Positions 52,401 to 60,734 are shown, numbered from the stretch's first letter. The stretch: DNA of 64,000 nt from Streptomyces albidoflavus (GCF_000719955.1 NZ_JOII01000021.1:1-64000), one strand, 5' to 3'. The notes: generated by a model from the sequence alone, not told the origin. Program-made: numbers and translations.

Positions 52401-52483
52401 TCGAGGCGTACGCGGTCACGGAGAAGGAGAAGAGCAAGGACCAGGACAAGGGGAAGGGCGAGGAGAAGCCCGGCCGCGACTAG
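49430..52483 (+). CDS. Secreted GH84 beta-N-acetylglucosaminidase with CBM32
   Basis: 1017 residues with a signal peptide. A GH20b-like domain (about 55-205) precedes the GH84 barrel (about 210-520: VRGLSEGFYGTPWTTEQRL, TKQNHYLYAPGDDLFR). A helical domain, an NPCBM-associated domain and a C-terminal F5/8-type C (CBM32) domain (about 870-995) follow, with a Lys/Asp-rich tail. Family members cleave terminal beta-GlcNAc from glycans or act as hyaluronidase-like enzymes. The usual catalytic Asp-Asp pair appears as FQLQFQDVSYSEW, that is Gln-Asp, so the polarising Asp may be missing or replaced. GTG 49430 has GGGAGAGG in front. It is convergent with the esterase gene, 15 bp away. Confidence 0.87.
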   Translation: MQLRRSRTAAALAVAVIAGTLGGAPTALAAPPAPDPATAADEAPDDAKGETAGLPSVWPRPQSLRAADGKVALGSRVVLVAPLGTDPYALKALREVLREAGVRDVDEVSAEGDVPAGATPVVRVGGESAARPGAGGAGLEKTLRALGASARGDLPQGGYRLAAGQAGGRPTVAMAGVGEDGLFHAVQTLRQLVRDGVVPGVVVRDWPGTPVRGLSEGFYGTPWTTEQRLGQLDFLGRTKQNHYLYAPGDDLFRQARWREPYPAGQRAAFRALAERARENHVTLAWAVAPGQAMCLASEDDVKALNRKIDAMWALGARAFQLQFQDVSYSEWHCGEDEAEFGSGPAAAARAQARVANAVAAHLAERHPGSRPLSLMPTEYYQKGATEYRRKLAAELEADVQVAWTGVGVVPRTITGRELAGTREVLGHPLVTLDNYPVNDYAQDRIFLGPYTGREPAVATGSAALIATAMEQPAASRIPLFTSGDYAWNPKDYRPMESWQAAMDTLAGEDPETREAVRALARNTASSVLGADESAYLRPLLAKFWATRADAARAAGRPGTEAADAAARAAKELRAAFSVMRATPERLDGGGSGLGEEVRPWSEQLARFGHAGELAVDLLAAQARGDGTAAWHAERALRAVRAETSRNKVTVGDGVLGPFLDQVEKTADSWHGTVGGDGEKVADTGSAYTVALPRVRPLAGVTVRTDPGVSGLVEARVPGKGWQPVTRLEPGGWTDVESRGLRADALRVTGPEAERVDRLVPWYEDGAEAALRLGRGEADAEIGGGTSEVTARLTAHRPGTVRGALKAKTPKGIQVSAPGESVLPRGTEVRIPVSVRVADGVRPGSYEVPVEFGGRSATLTVRAFPPTDDRDLVRSGKATSSADETEDFPARAAADGDPESRWSSPAEDNAWWQTELPEPARVGRVELHWQDAYAAAYRVQVSEDGRIWRTAATVKDGKGGRERVGLDAKNVRFLRVQGDKRATEYGYSLFSVEAYAVTEKEKSKDQDKGKGEEKPGRD

Positions 52484-52498
52484 GGGCTGTCCGGGACC

Positions 52499-54085
52499 TC
52501 ACTCCCACTCGACGGTGAGCTTCGCCTCCGCTCCCGTGCGCAGGAAGAGGTACGCGGTCGAGGCGGGCGCGTCGGCGAGGCGCAGCCTCAGCTGGGTCGG
52601 GCCGGTGCGGTTGACCTCGGTGAAGGCGGTCGAGTCGGCGCTGCCGGAGGTGAAGCGGGCCAGTTCGGCGGCGCCGGAGGCGGTGGCGGGCGCGGCCCAG
52701 TCGTCGGCGGCGGTGGCGCAGCTCGCGCCGAAGCAACCGCTGCGCACGTCGATCAGCAGCCGGTTCCCGCCGGCCCACGGGTCCCCGCTGCCGCCGGCCC
52801 GGCTGACGGTGACGTAGGCCCGGGTGATGGTGGCGTCGTCCGGTACGGCCGAGGTGTCGAAGGAGAGCAGCGTCCGGTTGTGCTGCCCGTCGGTGCCCCG
52901 TCCGACGGCGGCGCCCATGGTCCCCTCCAGCGCGCCGACCGCGGCCCCGGTCCCGCTCGCGGACGCCTTCACGTACCCGTCGTCGGCGGCCGTGCTGGGG
53001 ATGACGGCCCGCTGGGCGGGGGTGCCCGGGTCGGTGCCGCCGCCGTCCTCGGCCAGGCCCCAGAACCGCCCGATGTGATAGGCGGCGCAGATGTTCACGT
53101 CGAGGATGTACGCCCCCGCCGTCCCGCACTGCTCGGCCCCGCTCCCCGGGTCGACGGGCTGCCCGTGGCCCATCCCGGTGATCGTGTACGTCTCGACGAC
53201 GTCGCGCCCGTCGCCGTCCCGGTAGACGGCGTGCGGGTAGCCGCCCACGGTGCCGGTGGCGTCCGGGGTGGTGTCGGTGCCGTGCACGGCGGTCCACTGC
53301 TCGACGGTCTCGGTGAGGTTGGCCGGGACGACGGTGGTGTCCGTCGTCCCCTGCCAGACGGAGACGGCCGGCCAGGGCCCGGCGTACCCGGGGTAGGCGT
53401 CGCGCACCTTGGCGGCCCAGGCGGCCGGGGTGAGGTTGCTCCCCGGGTTCATGCAGGAGTACGCGGCGACGACGCTGGTGGCGCAGGCGTAGGGCAGTCC
53501 CGCCACGGGCGCGCCGGAGGCGAAGACGTCCGGGTAGGCGGCGAGCATCACGTTGGTCATGGCGGCCCCGGCCGAGAGCCCCGTGGCGTGCACCCGCGCC
53601 GGGTCGCTCCCCACGTCCGCCTTCATCCGGTCGGTCATCTGCTTGATCGACAGCGCCTCACCGGCGTCCCGCCGGATGTCACCCGCCTCGAACCAGTTGA
53701 AGCAGCTGTTCAGGTTGTTGGCCGACTGCTGCTGCGGCAGCACCAGCGCGAATCCCCACTGGTCGGCCCACTTCGTCCACCCGGTCTCGTCGTCGAACCC
53801 GCCCGCCGACTGGGTGCACCCGTGCATCGCCACCACCAGCGGCCGCCCCGCGGGCAGCCCGTCCGGCACGTACCGGAACATCCGCAGGTTCCCCGGATTA
53901 CTCCCGAACCCCGTCACCTCGGTCAGCGAGGCGGCCCGCGCGGACGCGGTCACCGACTCGGGCCCGGCCACCCCGGCCAGGGTGACCAGCAACGCCCCGA
54001 CCGCGGCCCCCGCGAACACCCTCCGCAGACGGCCCGGCCCCCGCCCCGCCCCGCGCACCCGTGCGCGGACGAACGACACCCTCAT
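52499..54085 (-). CDS. Secreted PHB-depolymerase-family esterase with C-terminal DNRLRE-like domain
   Basis: 528 residues with a signal peptide (to about 52). Alpha/beta hydrolase of the PHB depolymerase/feruloyl esterase group: oxyanion region VVAMHGCTQS, lipase box GLSAGAAM (Ser171), Asp in QGTTDTTV, His in TGMGHGQPV. A beta-domain of DNRLRE/CBM96 type occupies about 375-528 (RTLLSFDTSAVPDDATITRAYV), probably for polymer binding. The target may be polyhydroxyalkanoate or plant ester. Confidence 0.87.
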   Translation of the reverse strand: MRVSFVRARVRGAGRGPGRLRRVFAGAAVGALLVTLAGVAGPESVTASARAASLTEVTGFGSNPGNLRMFRYVPDGLPAGRPLVVAMHGCTQSAGGFDDETGWTKWADQWGFALVLPQQQSANNLNSCFNWFEAGDIRRDAGEALSIKQMTDRMKADVGSDPARVHATGLSAGAAMTNVMLAAYPDVFASGAPVAGLPYACATSVVAAYSCMNPGSNLTPAAWAAKVRDAYPGYAGPWPAVSVWQGTTDTTVVPANLTETVEQWTAVHGTDTTPDATGTVGGYPHAVYRDGDGRDVVETYTITGMGHGQPVDPGSGAEQCGTAGAYILDVNICAAYHIGRFWGLAEDGGGTDPGTPAQRAVIPSTAADDGYVKASASGTGAAVGALEGTMGAAVGRGTDGQHNRTLLSFDTSAVPDDATITRAYVTVSRAGGSGDPWAGGNRLLIDVRSGCFGASCATAADDWAAPATASGAAELARFTSGSADSTAFTEVNRTGPTQLRLRLADAPASTAYLFLRTGAEAKLTVEWE

Positions 54086-54463
54086 CGCGACTCCCTCGGC
54101 TCACCCCCGCAACCCGGCTCCGGCGGGGCACTGGCCAGGCACGCTAGGCCGCACCAAACCCCCACCGGCACGGGCCGACACCCCATGACCGAGGGATGGC
54201 TATGGGGCCCGGGCCCATTTACGGACGGGCATCGCATCCTCGGGGGCGCCGGGCATCTTCAACCTGGCTGCACATCGGCATCCCCGAGCCCGGCCCGCAC
54301 ACTCCAAGTCCGGCCGACCCAATCCAAGCCCGGCCGGCGTTTGAGGCCACCTTTCAAGCCCGGCCGGCGTTTGAGGCCATCGTGAACCGGCACACGAAGC
54401 CGGACCCCGGCCAACCCCAGCCCGGCCGGCGCTTGAGGCCGAAAGAGCCCAGCGGCGCCTGAG
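54086..54463. other. Intergenic region with three REP-like units
   Basis: No gene is visible. The left part is a promoter region for the esterase; the right part is filled with repeats downstream of the HNH gene. Confidence 0.5.
54327..54440 (-). repeat. Three REP-like units, minus orientation
   Basis: AGCCCGGCCGGCGTTTGAG(GCC) at 54327-54348 and 54357-54378, and the GCGCTTGAG form at 54419-54440. All are in sense orientation downstream of the HNH gene. Confidence 0.92.
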
Positions 54464-55042
54464 CTAGGCCCCGGCCCGGGCGGGCCGCACAGCAACAGCC
54501 TCACCCCCGGCCCCCACATTCTCGATGCGCGCCAGCGCATCATCCCCGCCGAACGGCTGCAGATAAGGCAACCACCGCGGATCCCGGTGCCCGGTCCCGA
54601 TGATCCGCCAGGCGAGCCCGGTCGGCGGCGCCGGCTTGTTCCGCAGCCTCCACCCCAGCTCCATGAGGTGCCGGTCGGCCTTGACGTGGTTGCACCGCCG
54701 GCAGGAGGCGACCACGTTGTCCCACACGTGCAGCCCGCCCCGGCTCCGCGGAATGACATGGTCCACGCTGGTGGCGACACCCCCGCAGTACACGCACCGC
54801 CCGCCGTCCCGGGCGAACAGCGCCCGCCGCGTCAGCGGCACGGGCCCCCGGTACGGCACCTTCACGAAGCGCTTGAGCCGGACGACGCTGGGCGCGGGGA
54901 CGGTACGGCTCTCGCTGTGCAGGAAGGCGCCGGATTCCTCCAGGCACACCGCCTTGCTCTCCAGCACGAGCACGAGTGCGCGGCGGAGCGGTACGACGCC
55001 GAGTGGCTCGTAGGACGCGTTGAGGACGAGGACGTGCGGCAC
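54464..55042 (-). CDS. HNH endonuclease family protein
   Basis: 192 residues. The N-terminal 80 residues form a conserved actinobacterial extension (VLVLNASYEPLGVVPLRRAL). The HNH nuclease follows: GRCVYCGG (zinc Cys pair), SVDHVIPRSRGG (catalytic His), NVVASCRRCNHVKADR (second Cys pair and His). This common chromosomal Streptomyces protein is thought to act on DNA; its cellular job is not known. It is divergent from the MscS gene. Confidence 0.9.
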   Translation of the reverse strand: MPHVLVLNASYEPLGVVPLRRALVLVLESKAVCLEESGAFLHSESRTVPAPSVVRLKRFVKVPYRGPVPLTRRALFARDGGRCVYCGGVATSVDHVIPRSRGGLHVWDNVVASCRRCNHVKADRHLMELGWRLRNKPAPPTGLAWRIIGTGHRDPRWLPYLQPFGGDDALARIENVGAGGEAVAVRPARAGA

Positions 55043-55437
55043 GTGTGCCTCCTTGTACGCCGGCGGCGCGTGGCTCGCGCCGGGACGATCTGTTTCAGTT
55101 TCCCCTCACGCCTGGCCGGAGCGCCACCATGTCCGGGTAACGGGGTGAGGGGGTTTTTCCGCGACCGGGCCCGCCGTGGGGCCGGACGGACGGCTGTGAC
55201 CTGGGGTGCGACCGGTCCGGGGGTCGCGAAGGGTACCCGCGTGTGCGGTCGGCCACACCGGTGGCGGGGCGTGCGGGCAGCGCCGCAGGCCGGGGGTGGT
55301 GCGCCGGAGACGGGCTCCCGGCGCGCGGGTGAGGGGCCGTTAGTGTGGAGGAGCCGTCCACACCGTCTTCACCCCGTCGCACCGCGCGGCGGGACACGTA
55401 CTCCGGTGGGCGGCTCGTCACCGCCCGGAGGTACCCC
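55043..55437. promoter_or_regulatory. Divergent region HNH / mscS
   Basis: No gene is visible. CCCCTCAC at 55102 could pair with GTGAGGGG at 55145, followed by TTTTT, an attenuator-like or terminator-like hairpin on the plus strand. GGAGG precedes GTG 55438. Confidence 0.4.
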
Positions 55438-56502
55438 GTGTTCCCATCCGCACCGGCCGCAGGCCGGGAGGACACCGTCACGCTCGAAGAGGCCCAGGAG
55501 CGGGCCACCGACGCGGCGGGCTGGGTGTCGGAGAACTGGTCGACGTGGCTGGAGACCGGGCTGCGCATCCTGCTGATCATCGTCGTGGCGGCGGCGCTGC
55601 GGATGGTCATCCGCAAGACGATCACCAACCTCATAGACCGGATGAACCGCACCGCCTCGGCGGTGGACGGTACGGCTCTCGGCGGGCTGCTGGTCAACGC
55701 GGAGCGGCGGCGCCAGCGGTCGCAGGCGATCGGCTCGGTGCTGCGCTCGGTCGCCTCGTTCCTCATCGTGGGCACGGCCGCGCTGATGATTCTCGACACC
55801 TTCAAGATCAACCTGGCGCCGCTGCTGGCCTCGGCCGGTGTCGCCGGTGTGGCCATCGGTTTCGGCGCGCGCAACCTGGTCACGGACTTCCTCTCGGGCG
55901 TCTTCATGATCCTGGAGGACCAGTACGGCGTCGGCGACACCATCGACGCGGGGGTCGCCACCGGCGAGGTGGTCGAGGTCGGCCTGCGCGTCACCAAGCT
56001 GCGCGGCCCCAACGGCGCCGTCTGGTACGTGCGCAACGGCGAGGTCAAGCGGATCGGCAACCTCAGCCAGGGCTGGTCCACCGCCGCCGTCGAGGTCACC
56101 GTCCGCTCCGACGAGGACCTCGACAAGGTCCGCGACACGCTCACCGAGGTGGGCGCGCAGATCGCCAAGGACGAGCCGTGGAACGAGCGGCTCTGGGGCC
56201 CGGTGGAGGTGCTGGGCCTCGACTCCGTCCTGCTCGACTCCATGGTGGTCGGCGTCTCCGCCAAGACCATGCCCGGCCAGGACGTGGCCGTCGAGCGCGA
56301 GCTGCGCTGGCGGATCAAGAAGGCGTTCGACGCGGCCGGCATCTCCATCGTGGGCGGCCCCGCGGAGCTCGCCGAGGAGGACGCCGCCGACCCGTCGGCC
56401 GGGATGGCCGCGCCCTCGGCGTACGCCTCCGCGACCTCGCCCCAGTCGCTGGCCGCCTCCCCGATACCGCCGCCCGCGTCCGGCCCGAGGCTCGGCAAGT
56501 AG
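55438..56502 (+). CDS. Small-conductance mechanosensitive channel, MscS family
   Basis: 354 residues from GTG 55438 (GGAGG seven bases upstream). Three transmembrane helices: TGLRILLIIVVAAALRMV, IGSVLRSVASFLIVGTAALM, and the pore helix LLASAGVAGVAIGFGARNLV. The cytoplasmic beta and alpha/beta domains follow (QYGVGDTIDAG onward), then a disordered Ala/Pro/Ser tail. It opens under membrane tension and releases solutes during osmotic downshock. A hairpin follows at 56531-56566. Confidence 0.9.
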   Translation: MFPSAPAAGREDTVTLEEAQERATDAAGWVSENWSTWLETGLRILLIIVVAAALRMVIRKTITNLIDRMNRTASAVDGTALGGLLVNAERRRQRSQAIGSVLRSVASFLIVGTAALMILDTFKINLAPLLASAGVAGVAIGFGARNLVTDFLSGVFMILEDQYGVGDTIDAGVATGEVVEVGLRVTKLRGPNGAVWYVRNGEVKRIGNLSQGWSTAAVEVTVRSDEDLDKVRDTLTEVGAQIAKDEPWNERLWGPVEVLGLDSVLLDSMVVGVSAKTMPGQDVAVERELRWRIKKAFDAAGISIVGGPAELAEEDAADPSAGMAAPSAYASATSPQSLAASPIPPPASGPRLGK

Positions 56503-56530
56503 CCCGGCTCCGGCCCGCCCGCTCCGTACC

Positions 56531-56566
56531 GCCGCCCCGTTCCCGGTCCTCCGGGGGCGGGGCGGC
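56531..56566 (+). terminator. Hairpin after mscS
   Basis: GCCGCCCCG pairs with CGGGGCGGC across an 18-nt partly self-pairing loop. Confidence 0.65.
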
Positions 56567-56624
56567 GGCGTTCTCCGGCAGGTTCCGGAGGCTTGCCCGG
56601 CGGGGCGCGGGTCGGTAGGTTCGC

Positions 56625-56653
56625 CAACTGGCAGGAAAGTTTCCTGTCAGTTG
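56625..56653. promoter_or_regulatory. 29-bp palindromic operator upstream of the ROK gene
   Basis: CAACTGGCAGGAAA and TTTCCTGTCAGTTG are inverted around a single G, with 13 of 14 pairs matching. It lies 54 bp before the ROK start; the AGGAAA-N-TTTCCT core resembles sites of actinobacterial ROK sugar regulators. Autoregulation is the simplest reading. Confidence 0.75.
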
Positions 56654-56706
56654 CCGGAACCGCCTCTCGCGGCCGTCCCGGTGTTCGGTGTGGAGGCGGG
56701 CGGCGG

Positions 56707-57996
56707 ATGGTGGCGGGGACTCCCCGGGTACTGCGGGTGATGAACGAGCGGGCCACGCTGGACCTGCTGACCGAGCACGGCGCCCTCTCGCGGGCCCGGA
56801 TCGGCGCGCTGACCGGCCTCTCCAAGCCCACGGTCTCGCAGCTCCTGGCCCGCCTGGAGGCGGCCGGACTGGTCGGCTCCGCCGGCACCAGCGAGGGCAG
56901 GCCCGGCCCCGGCGCGCGGCTGTACGCCCTGCGCGGCGAGGTGGCACACGTGGCCGCCCTCGACGTACGCCCCGGCCGTATCCGGGCGGCGGTCGCCGAC
57001 GTCACCGGCACCGTCCTCGCCACCCACACCCTGGCCACCCCCGCCCGGCCGGGCCCCGGCGGCGTACCGGCCCAGCTCACCGCCGCCCTGGACGGCGCGG
57101 CCCGGGCCGCCGGGACCGAGCGCCCGGCCCTGCGCCGGGTGGTGGTCGGCACGCCCGGCGCCTTCGACCCGCGCACCGGCCGCCTGCGGTACGCGGGCCA
57201 CCTCGCGGGCTGGCACTCCCCCGGCCTGCTGGCCGAGGTGGCCGCCGCCCTGCACCCCGTACCGGTCGAGTACGAGAACGACGTCAACCTCGCCGCCGTC
57301 GCCGAGCGGCGTCTCGGCGCGGCCCGGGGTCACGAGGACTTCGTCCTGCTGTGGAACGGCACCGGACTGGGCGCCGCCCTGGTCATCGGCGGCCGCCTGC
57401 ACCGGGGCTGGACCGGCGGCGCGGGCGAGATCGGCTTCCTGCCCGTGGCGGGCACCCCGCTGGTGCGGGGTGTGGCCAGGACGGGCAGCGGCGGCTTTCA
57501 GGAGCTGGCGGGGGCGCAGGCGCTGCCCCGGCTGGCGGGGGAGCTGGGGGTCGCGGTGCCGCAGGCGGGTCCCGAGGGCGCGGACCCGGCCGACGGTGAG
57601 GCCGTCGCGGCGACGCTGCTGCGGACGGCGGCCGAGGCGTACACGCGGCCCGGCGGCGACCCGGCCCCTCGTGCGGCGGAGCCGCCGCACGAGGGGACCT
57701 CCTCGCCGCACGCCGGTCCGGCGGCGCTGCTGCGGGCGTACGCCGTGCGGCTGGCGACCGGGATCGCCTCGCTCGTCGCCGTGCTCGACCCGGCGGTGAT
57801 CGTGCTGACCGGCCGGGTGCTGGCCGCCGGGGGCGAGCCGCTGCTGCGGCTGACCGAGGCGGAACTGGCCGAGCTGGCGCCGTCCCGGCCCCGCCTGCTG
57901 GCCGGCGAGGTCACCGGCGACCCGGTGGTACGCGGCGGCCTGGAGGCCGCCCTCACCACCGTCCGCGACGAGGTCTTCGACACCGCCGCCCTGTAG
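56707..57996 (+). CDS. ROK-family transcriptional regulator
   Basis: 429 residues. An N-terminal winged helix (about 5-70; ATLDLLTEHGALSRARIGALTGLSKPTVSQLLARL) joins a ROK sugar-kinase-like domain with ENDVNLAAVAE and GTGLGAALVIGGRLHRGWTGGAGEIG. The zinc motif CxCGxxGC that normally follows is absent; the region reads PVAGTPLVRGVARTGSGG and is followed by an extra Pro/Ala/Glu loop. It is thus a ROK repressor that likely binds sugar without the zinc site. It heads a cluster with a GH4 glycosidase and a kinase and probably controls them through the palindrome. ATG 56707 has GGAGG 11 bases upstream. Confidence 0.88.
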   Translation: MVAGTPRVLRVMNERATLDLLTEHGALSRARIGALTGLSKPTVSQLLARLEAAGLVGSAGTSEGRPGPGARLYALRGEVAHVAALDVRPGRIRAAVADVTGTVLATHTLATPARPGPGGVPAQLTAALDGAARAAGTERPALRRVVVGTPGAFDPRTGRLRYAGHLAGWHSPGLLAEVAAALHPVPVEYENDVNLAAVAERRLGAARGHEDFVLLWNGTGLGAALVIGGRLHRGWTGGAGEIGFLPVAGTPLVRGVARTGSGGFQELAGAQALPRLAGELGVAVPQAGPEGADPADGEAVAATLLRTAAEAYTRPGGDPAPRAAEPPHEGTSSPHAGPAALLRAYAVRLATGIASLVAVLDPAVIVLTGRVLAAGGEPLLRLTEAELAELAPSRPRLLAGEVTGDPVVRGGLEAALTTVRDEVFDTAAL

Positions 57997-58068
57997 CGGC
58001 GGCGTCGCGTACCCAGACACCCCAGTCACCCCACACACCCCGCACACTCCACACCCGAGGAGCCATCC

Positions 58069-59334
58069 ATGAAGCTGACCGTCGTAGGGGGCGGGTCCAC
58101 CTACACCCCCGAGCTGATCGACGGGTTCGCGCGGCTGCGGGACACACTGACGCTGACCGAGCTGGTCCTGGTCGACCCCGACGCCGGGCGGCTGGAGCTG
58201 GTCGGCGGGCTGGCCCGGCGGATCTTCGCCCGGCAGGGCCACCCCGGGGCCATCACCACCACCGGCGACCTGGACGCCGGGGTCGAGGGCGCGGACGCCG
58301 TGCTGCTCCAGCTCCGGGTGGGCGGGCAGGCGGCCCGGCAGCGCGACGAGAGCTGGCCGCTGGAGTGCGGCTGCGTCGGCCAGGAGACCACCGGCGCGGG
58401 CGGCCTCGCCAAGGCGCTGCGCACCGTCCCCGTCGTCCTCGACATAGCCGAGCGCGTCCGGCGTACCAACCCCGACGCGTGGATCATCGACTTCACCAAC
58501 CCGGTCGGCATCGTCACCCGCGCCCTCCTCCAGGCCGGCCACAAGGCGGTCGGGCTCTGCAACGTCGCCATCGGCTTCCAGCGGAAGTTCGCCCGCCTCC
58601 TCGACGTGGCGCCCGCCGAGGTCCACCTGGGCCACGTCGGCCTCAACCACCTCTCCTGGGAGACCTCCGTCCGGCTCGGCGGCCCCACCGGCGAGGACGT
58701 CCTGCCGCGCCTGCTCACCGAGCACGGCGACGCCATCGCCGCAGACCTGCACCTCCCCCGCCCCCTCCTGGACCGCCTCGGCGTCGTCCCCTCCTACTAC
58801 CTCCGCTACTTCTACGCCCACGACGTGGTCGTCGACGAGCTGCGCACCGGCCCCTCCCGCGCCGAGAAGGTCGCGGCGATGGAACGCGAACTGCTGGAGC
58901 TGTACGCCGACCCGGCGCTCGACGAGAAGCCCGAGCTGCTGTCCCAGCGCGGCGGCGCCTTCTACTCGGAGGCCGCCGTCGACCTCGCCGCCGCCCTGCT
59001 CGGCCGTGGCGGCAGCCCCCTCCAGGTGGTCAACGCCCGCAACGACGGCACCCTCCCCTTCCTCCCCGACGACGCGGTCGTCGAGGTCCAGGCCGAGGTC
59101 GGCCCCGAGGGCGCCCGCCCGCTGGCCGTCCCCGCCCTCGACCCGCTGTACGCCGGACTGGTCCAGCACGTCACCGCGTACGAGGACCTGGCGCTCCGGG
59201 CGGCCCTGGAAGGCGGCCGCGACCGCGTCTTCGCCGCCCTGCTCGCCCACCCCCTGATCGGCCAGTACGACCAGGCCGAGACCCTCACCGACCTCCTCCT
59301 CTCCCACAACCAGGAGCACCTGCCGTGGGCCTGA
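58069..59334 (+). CDS. GH4 family 6-phospho-beta-glucosidase
   Basis: NAD- and metal-dependent glycosidase that cleaves 6-phospho-glucosides by redox elimination; 421 residues. The NAD loop VVGGGSTYTPELIDGF is at the N-terminus. The metal ligands are Cys in GLCNVAIGF and His in LGHVGLNHL, and TNPVGIVT is the family segment between. GAGGAGCC precedes the ATG. It overlaps the kinase gene by 10 bases. A phosphorylated disaccharide implies uptake by PTS or phosphorylation by the adjacent kinase; no PTS gene is in the window. Confidence 0.9.
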   Translation: MKLTVVGGGSTYTPELIDGFARLRDTLTLTELVLVDPDAGRLELVGGLARRIFARQGHPGAITTTGDLDAGVEGADAVLLQLRVGGQAARQRDESWPLECGCVGQETTGAGGLAKALRTVPVVLDIAERVRRTNPDAWIIDFTNPVGIVTRALLQAGHKAVGLCNVAIGFQRKFARLLDVAPAEVHLGHVGLNHLSWETSVRLGGPTGEDVLPRLLTEHGDAIAADLHLPRPLLDRLGVVPSYYLRYFYAHDVVVDELRTGPSRAEKVAAMERELLELYADPALDEKPELLSQRGGAFYSEAAVDLAAALLGRGGSPLQVVNARNDGTLPFLPDDAVVEVQAEVGPEGARPLAVPALDPLYAGLVQHVTAYEDLALRAALEGGRDRVFAALLAHPLIGQYDQAETLTDLLLSHNQEHLPWA

Positions 59335-60302
59335 GCGGAGCCGTCCTCGCCATCGACGCGGGCAACAGCAAGACCGACGTGGCCGTGGTGACCGCCGACG
59401 GCGAGGTCGCGGGCACCGCCCGTGGCGGCGGCTTCCGGCCGCCCGCGACCGGCGTAGAGGCGGCCGTCGACACCCTGGCCGAGGCGGTCGCCCGCGCCCA
59501 GGACGCGGCCGGACACCTCCCCGTCGCCCAGGTGTCGGCCTGCCTCGCCAACGCCGACCTCCCCGTCGAGGAGGAACAGCTCTCCGCCGCGATAGCCGCC
59601 CGGGGCTGGGGCGCGTCGGTCGAGGTCCGCAACGACACCTTCGCCGTCCTCCGCGCCGGCCTCCTGGAGGACGCCGCCCCCCGGGGCGTCGCCGTCGTCT
59701 GCGGCGCCGGCATCAACTGCGCCGGCATGCTCCCCGACGGCCGCACCGCCCGCTTCCCCGCCCTCGGCCGCGTCTCCGGCGACTGGGGCGGCGGAGGCGG
59801 CCTCGCCGAGGAGGCCCTGTGGCACGCGGCCCGCGCGGAGGACGGGCGGGGCGCACCAACGGAGCTGGCGCGCGCACTGCCCGAGCACTTCGGGCTGGGA
59901 TCGATGTACGCGCTGATCGAGGCACTGCACCTGGGGCGCGTCCCGGCCGGGCGACGGCATGAGCTGACGCCGGTTCTCTTCACGGTGGCGGAGGCGGGCG
60001 ATCCGGTGGCGTCCGGGCTGGTGGACCGTCTGGCGGACGAGGTCGCCAACATGGCGGCTGTCGCGCTGGGGCGGCTGGGGTTGCTGGACTCGCCTGCGCC
60101 CGTGCTGCTGGGCGGGAGCATCCTGGCTGCGCGACGGCCTGGGCTGGATGCGGGGGTGCGGGGGGAGTTGAGCCGGCGGGCGCCACTGGCGGAGGTGCGG
60201 GTGGTGGAGGCTGCACCTGTGCTGGGGGCGGTGCTGTTGGGGATGGATGCGGTGGGGGCGGGGGTGGGGGCTTATGAGCGGGTGCGGGGGTGGTTCGGGT
60301 GA
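59325..60302 (+). CDS. BadF/BadG-type ATPase, N-acetylglucosamine kinase-like
   Basis: 325 residues from GTG 59325, overlapping the GH4 stop. The ASKHA fold begins AIDAGNSKTDVAVV (phosphate-1 loop), with VCGAGINCAGM and GRVSGDWGGGGGLAEEAL matching GlcNAc kinases of this family. It probably phosphorylates the sugar set free by, or supplied to, the GH4 enzyme. From about 59,850 codon third positions turn from mainly C to mainly G, unlike the first half, hinting at a different history for the 3' third. Confidence 0.83.
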   Translation: MGLSGAVLAIDAGNSKTDVAVVTADGEVAGTARGGGFRPPATGVEAAVDTLAEAVARAQDAAGHLPVAQVSACLANADLPVEEEQLSAAIAARGWGASVEVRNDTFAVLRAGLLEDAAPRGVAVVCGAGINCAGMLPDGRTARFPALGRVSGDWGGGGGLAEEALWHAARAEDGRGAPTELARALPEHFGLGSMYALIEALHLGRVPAGRRHELTPVLFTVAEAGDPVASGLVDRLADEVANMAAVALGRLGLLDSPAPVLLGGSILAARRPGLDAGVRGELSRRAPLAEVRVVEAAPVLGAVLLGMDAVGAGVGAYERVRGWFG

Positions 60303-60371
60303 GGTGGCGACGAGACCCCGGGAAGGCCGGACGGATGTCGACAGCGCCCTCTCACATGGCCTGATGCACCC

Positions 60372-60716
60372 TCAGTGGATCTGGCGCCCCATCTTCGCGG
60401 ACTGCCGGTTCCGGGCCTTGGTGTCCCACCATTCCTGAATCAGTGACTGAACGACGAACGCCAGCATCCTCACCCGTTCCGGGTCACGACCATCCGTTTC
60501 GAACAAGTCGGCCTGCGACTTGTCGTCCCAGCACAGCGTCACTTCCCACCGCTCCGGATCGTGCCCCTTTCGCGTCACCGTCAGGTCATAGGTGAGGTCG
60601 AAGCTTCTCGGCTGGCGCTCAGTGACATCCAGCCCGTTCACCGAGAAGACCAGCTCACCATCCGACCTGGAGAAGCAGGCAGCCAACGCCGCCCGGGTCT
60701 CCTCGGGGATCTTCAT
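60372..60716 (-). CDS. Small acidic protein, possible immunity partner
   Basis: 114 residues, no signal peptide, hence cytoplasmic. Beta-strand pattern (LVFSVNGLDVTERQPRSFDLTYDLTV, WEVTLCW) then a helix (RVRMLAFVVQSLIQEWW). It starts 18 bp after the stop of the secreted Cys-containing protein on the same strand and has lower G+C than the flanks. The secreted/cytoplasmic pairing resembles toxin-immunity modules. No family was recognised. Confidence 0.6.
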   Translation of the reverse strand: MKIPEETRAALAACFSRSDGELVFSVNGLDVTERQPRSFDLTYDLTVTRKGHDPERWEVTLCWDDKSQADLFETDGRDPERVRMLAFVVQSLIQEWWDTKARNRQSAKMGRQIH

Positions 60717-60734
60717 GGAATGATCCGCCTCTCG

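Noticed and set aside
58012..58068. C/A-rich tract before the GH4 gene as a possible special site
   Set aside because: Simple ACCC/CACACC low complexity with no symmetry; probably an unstructured leader.
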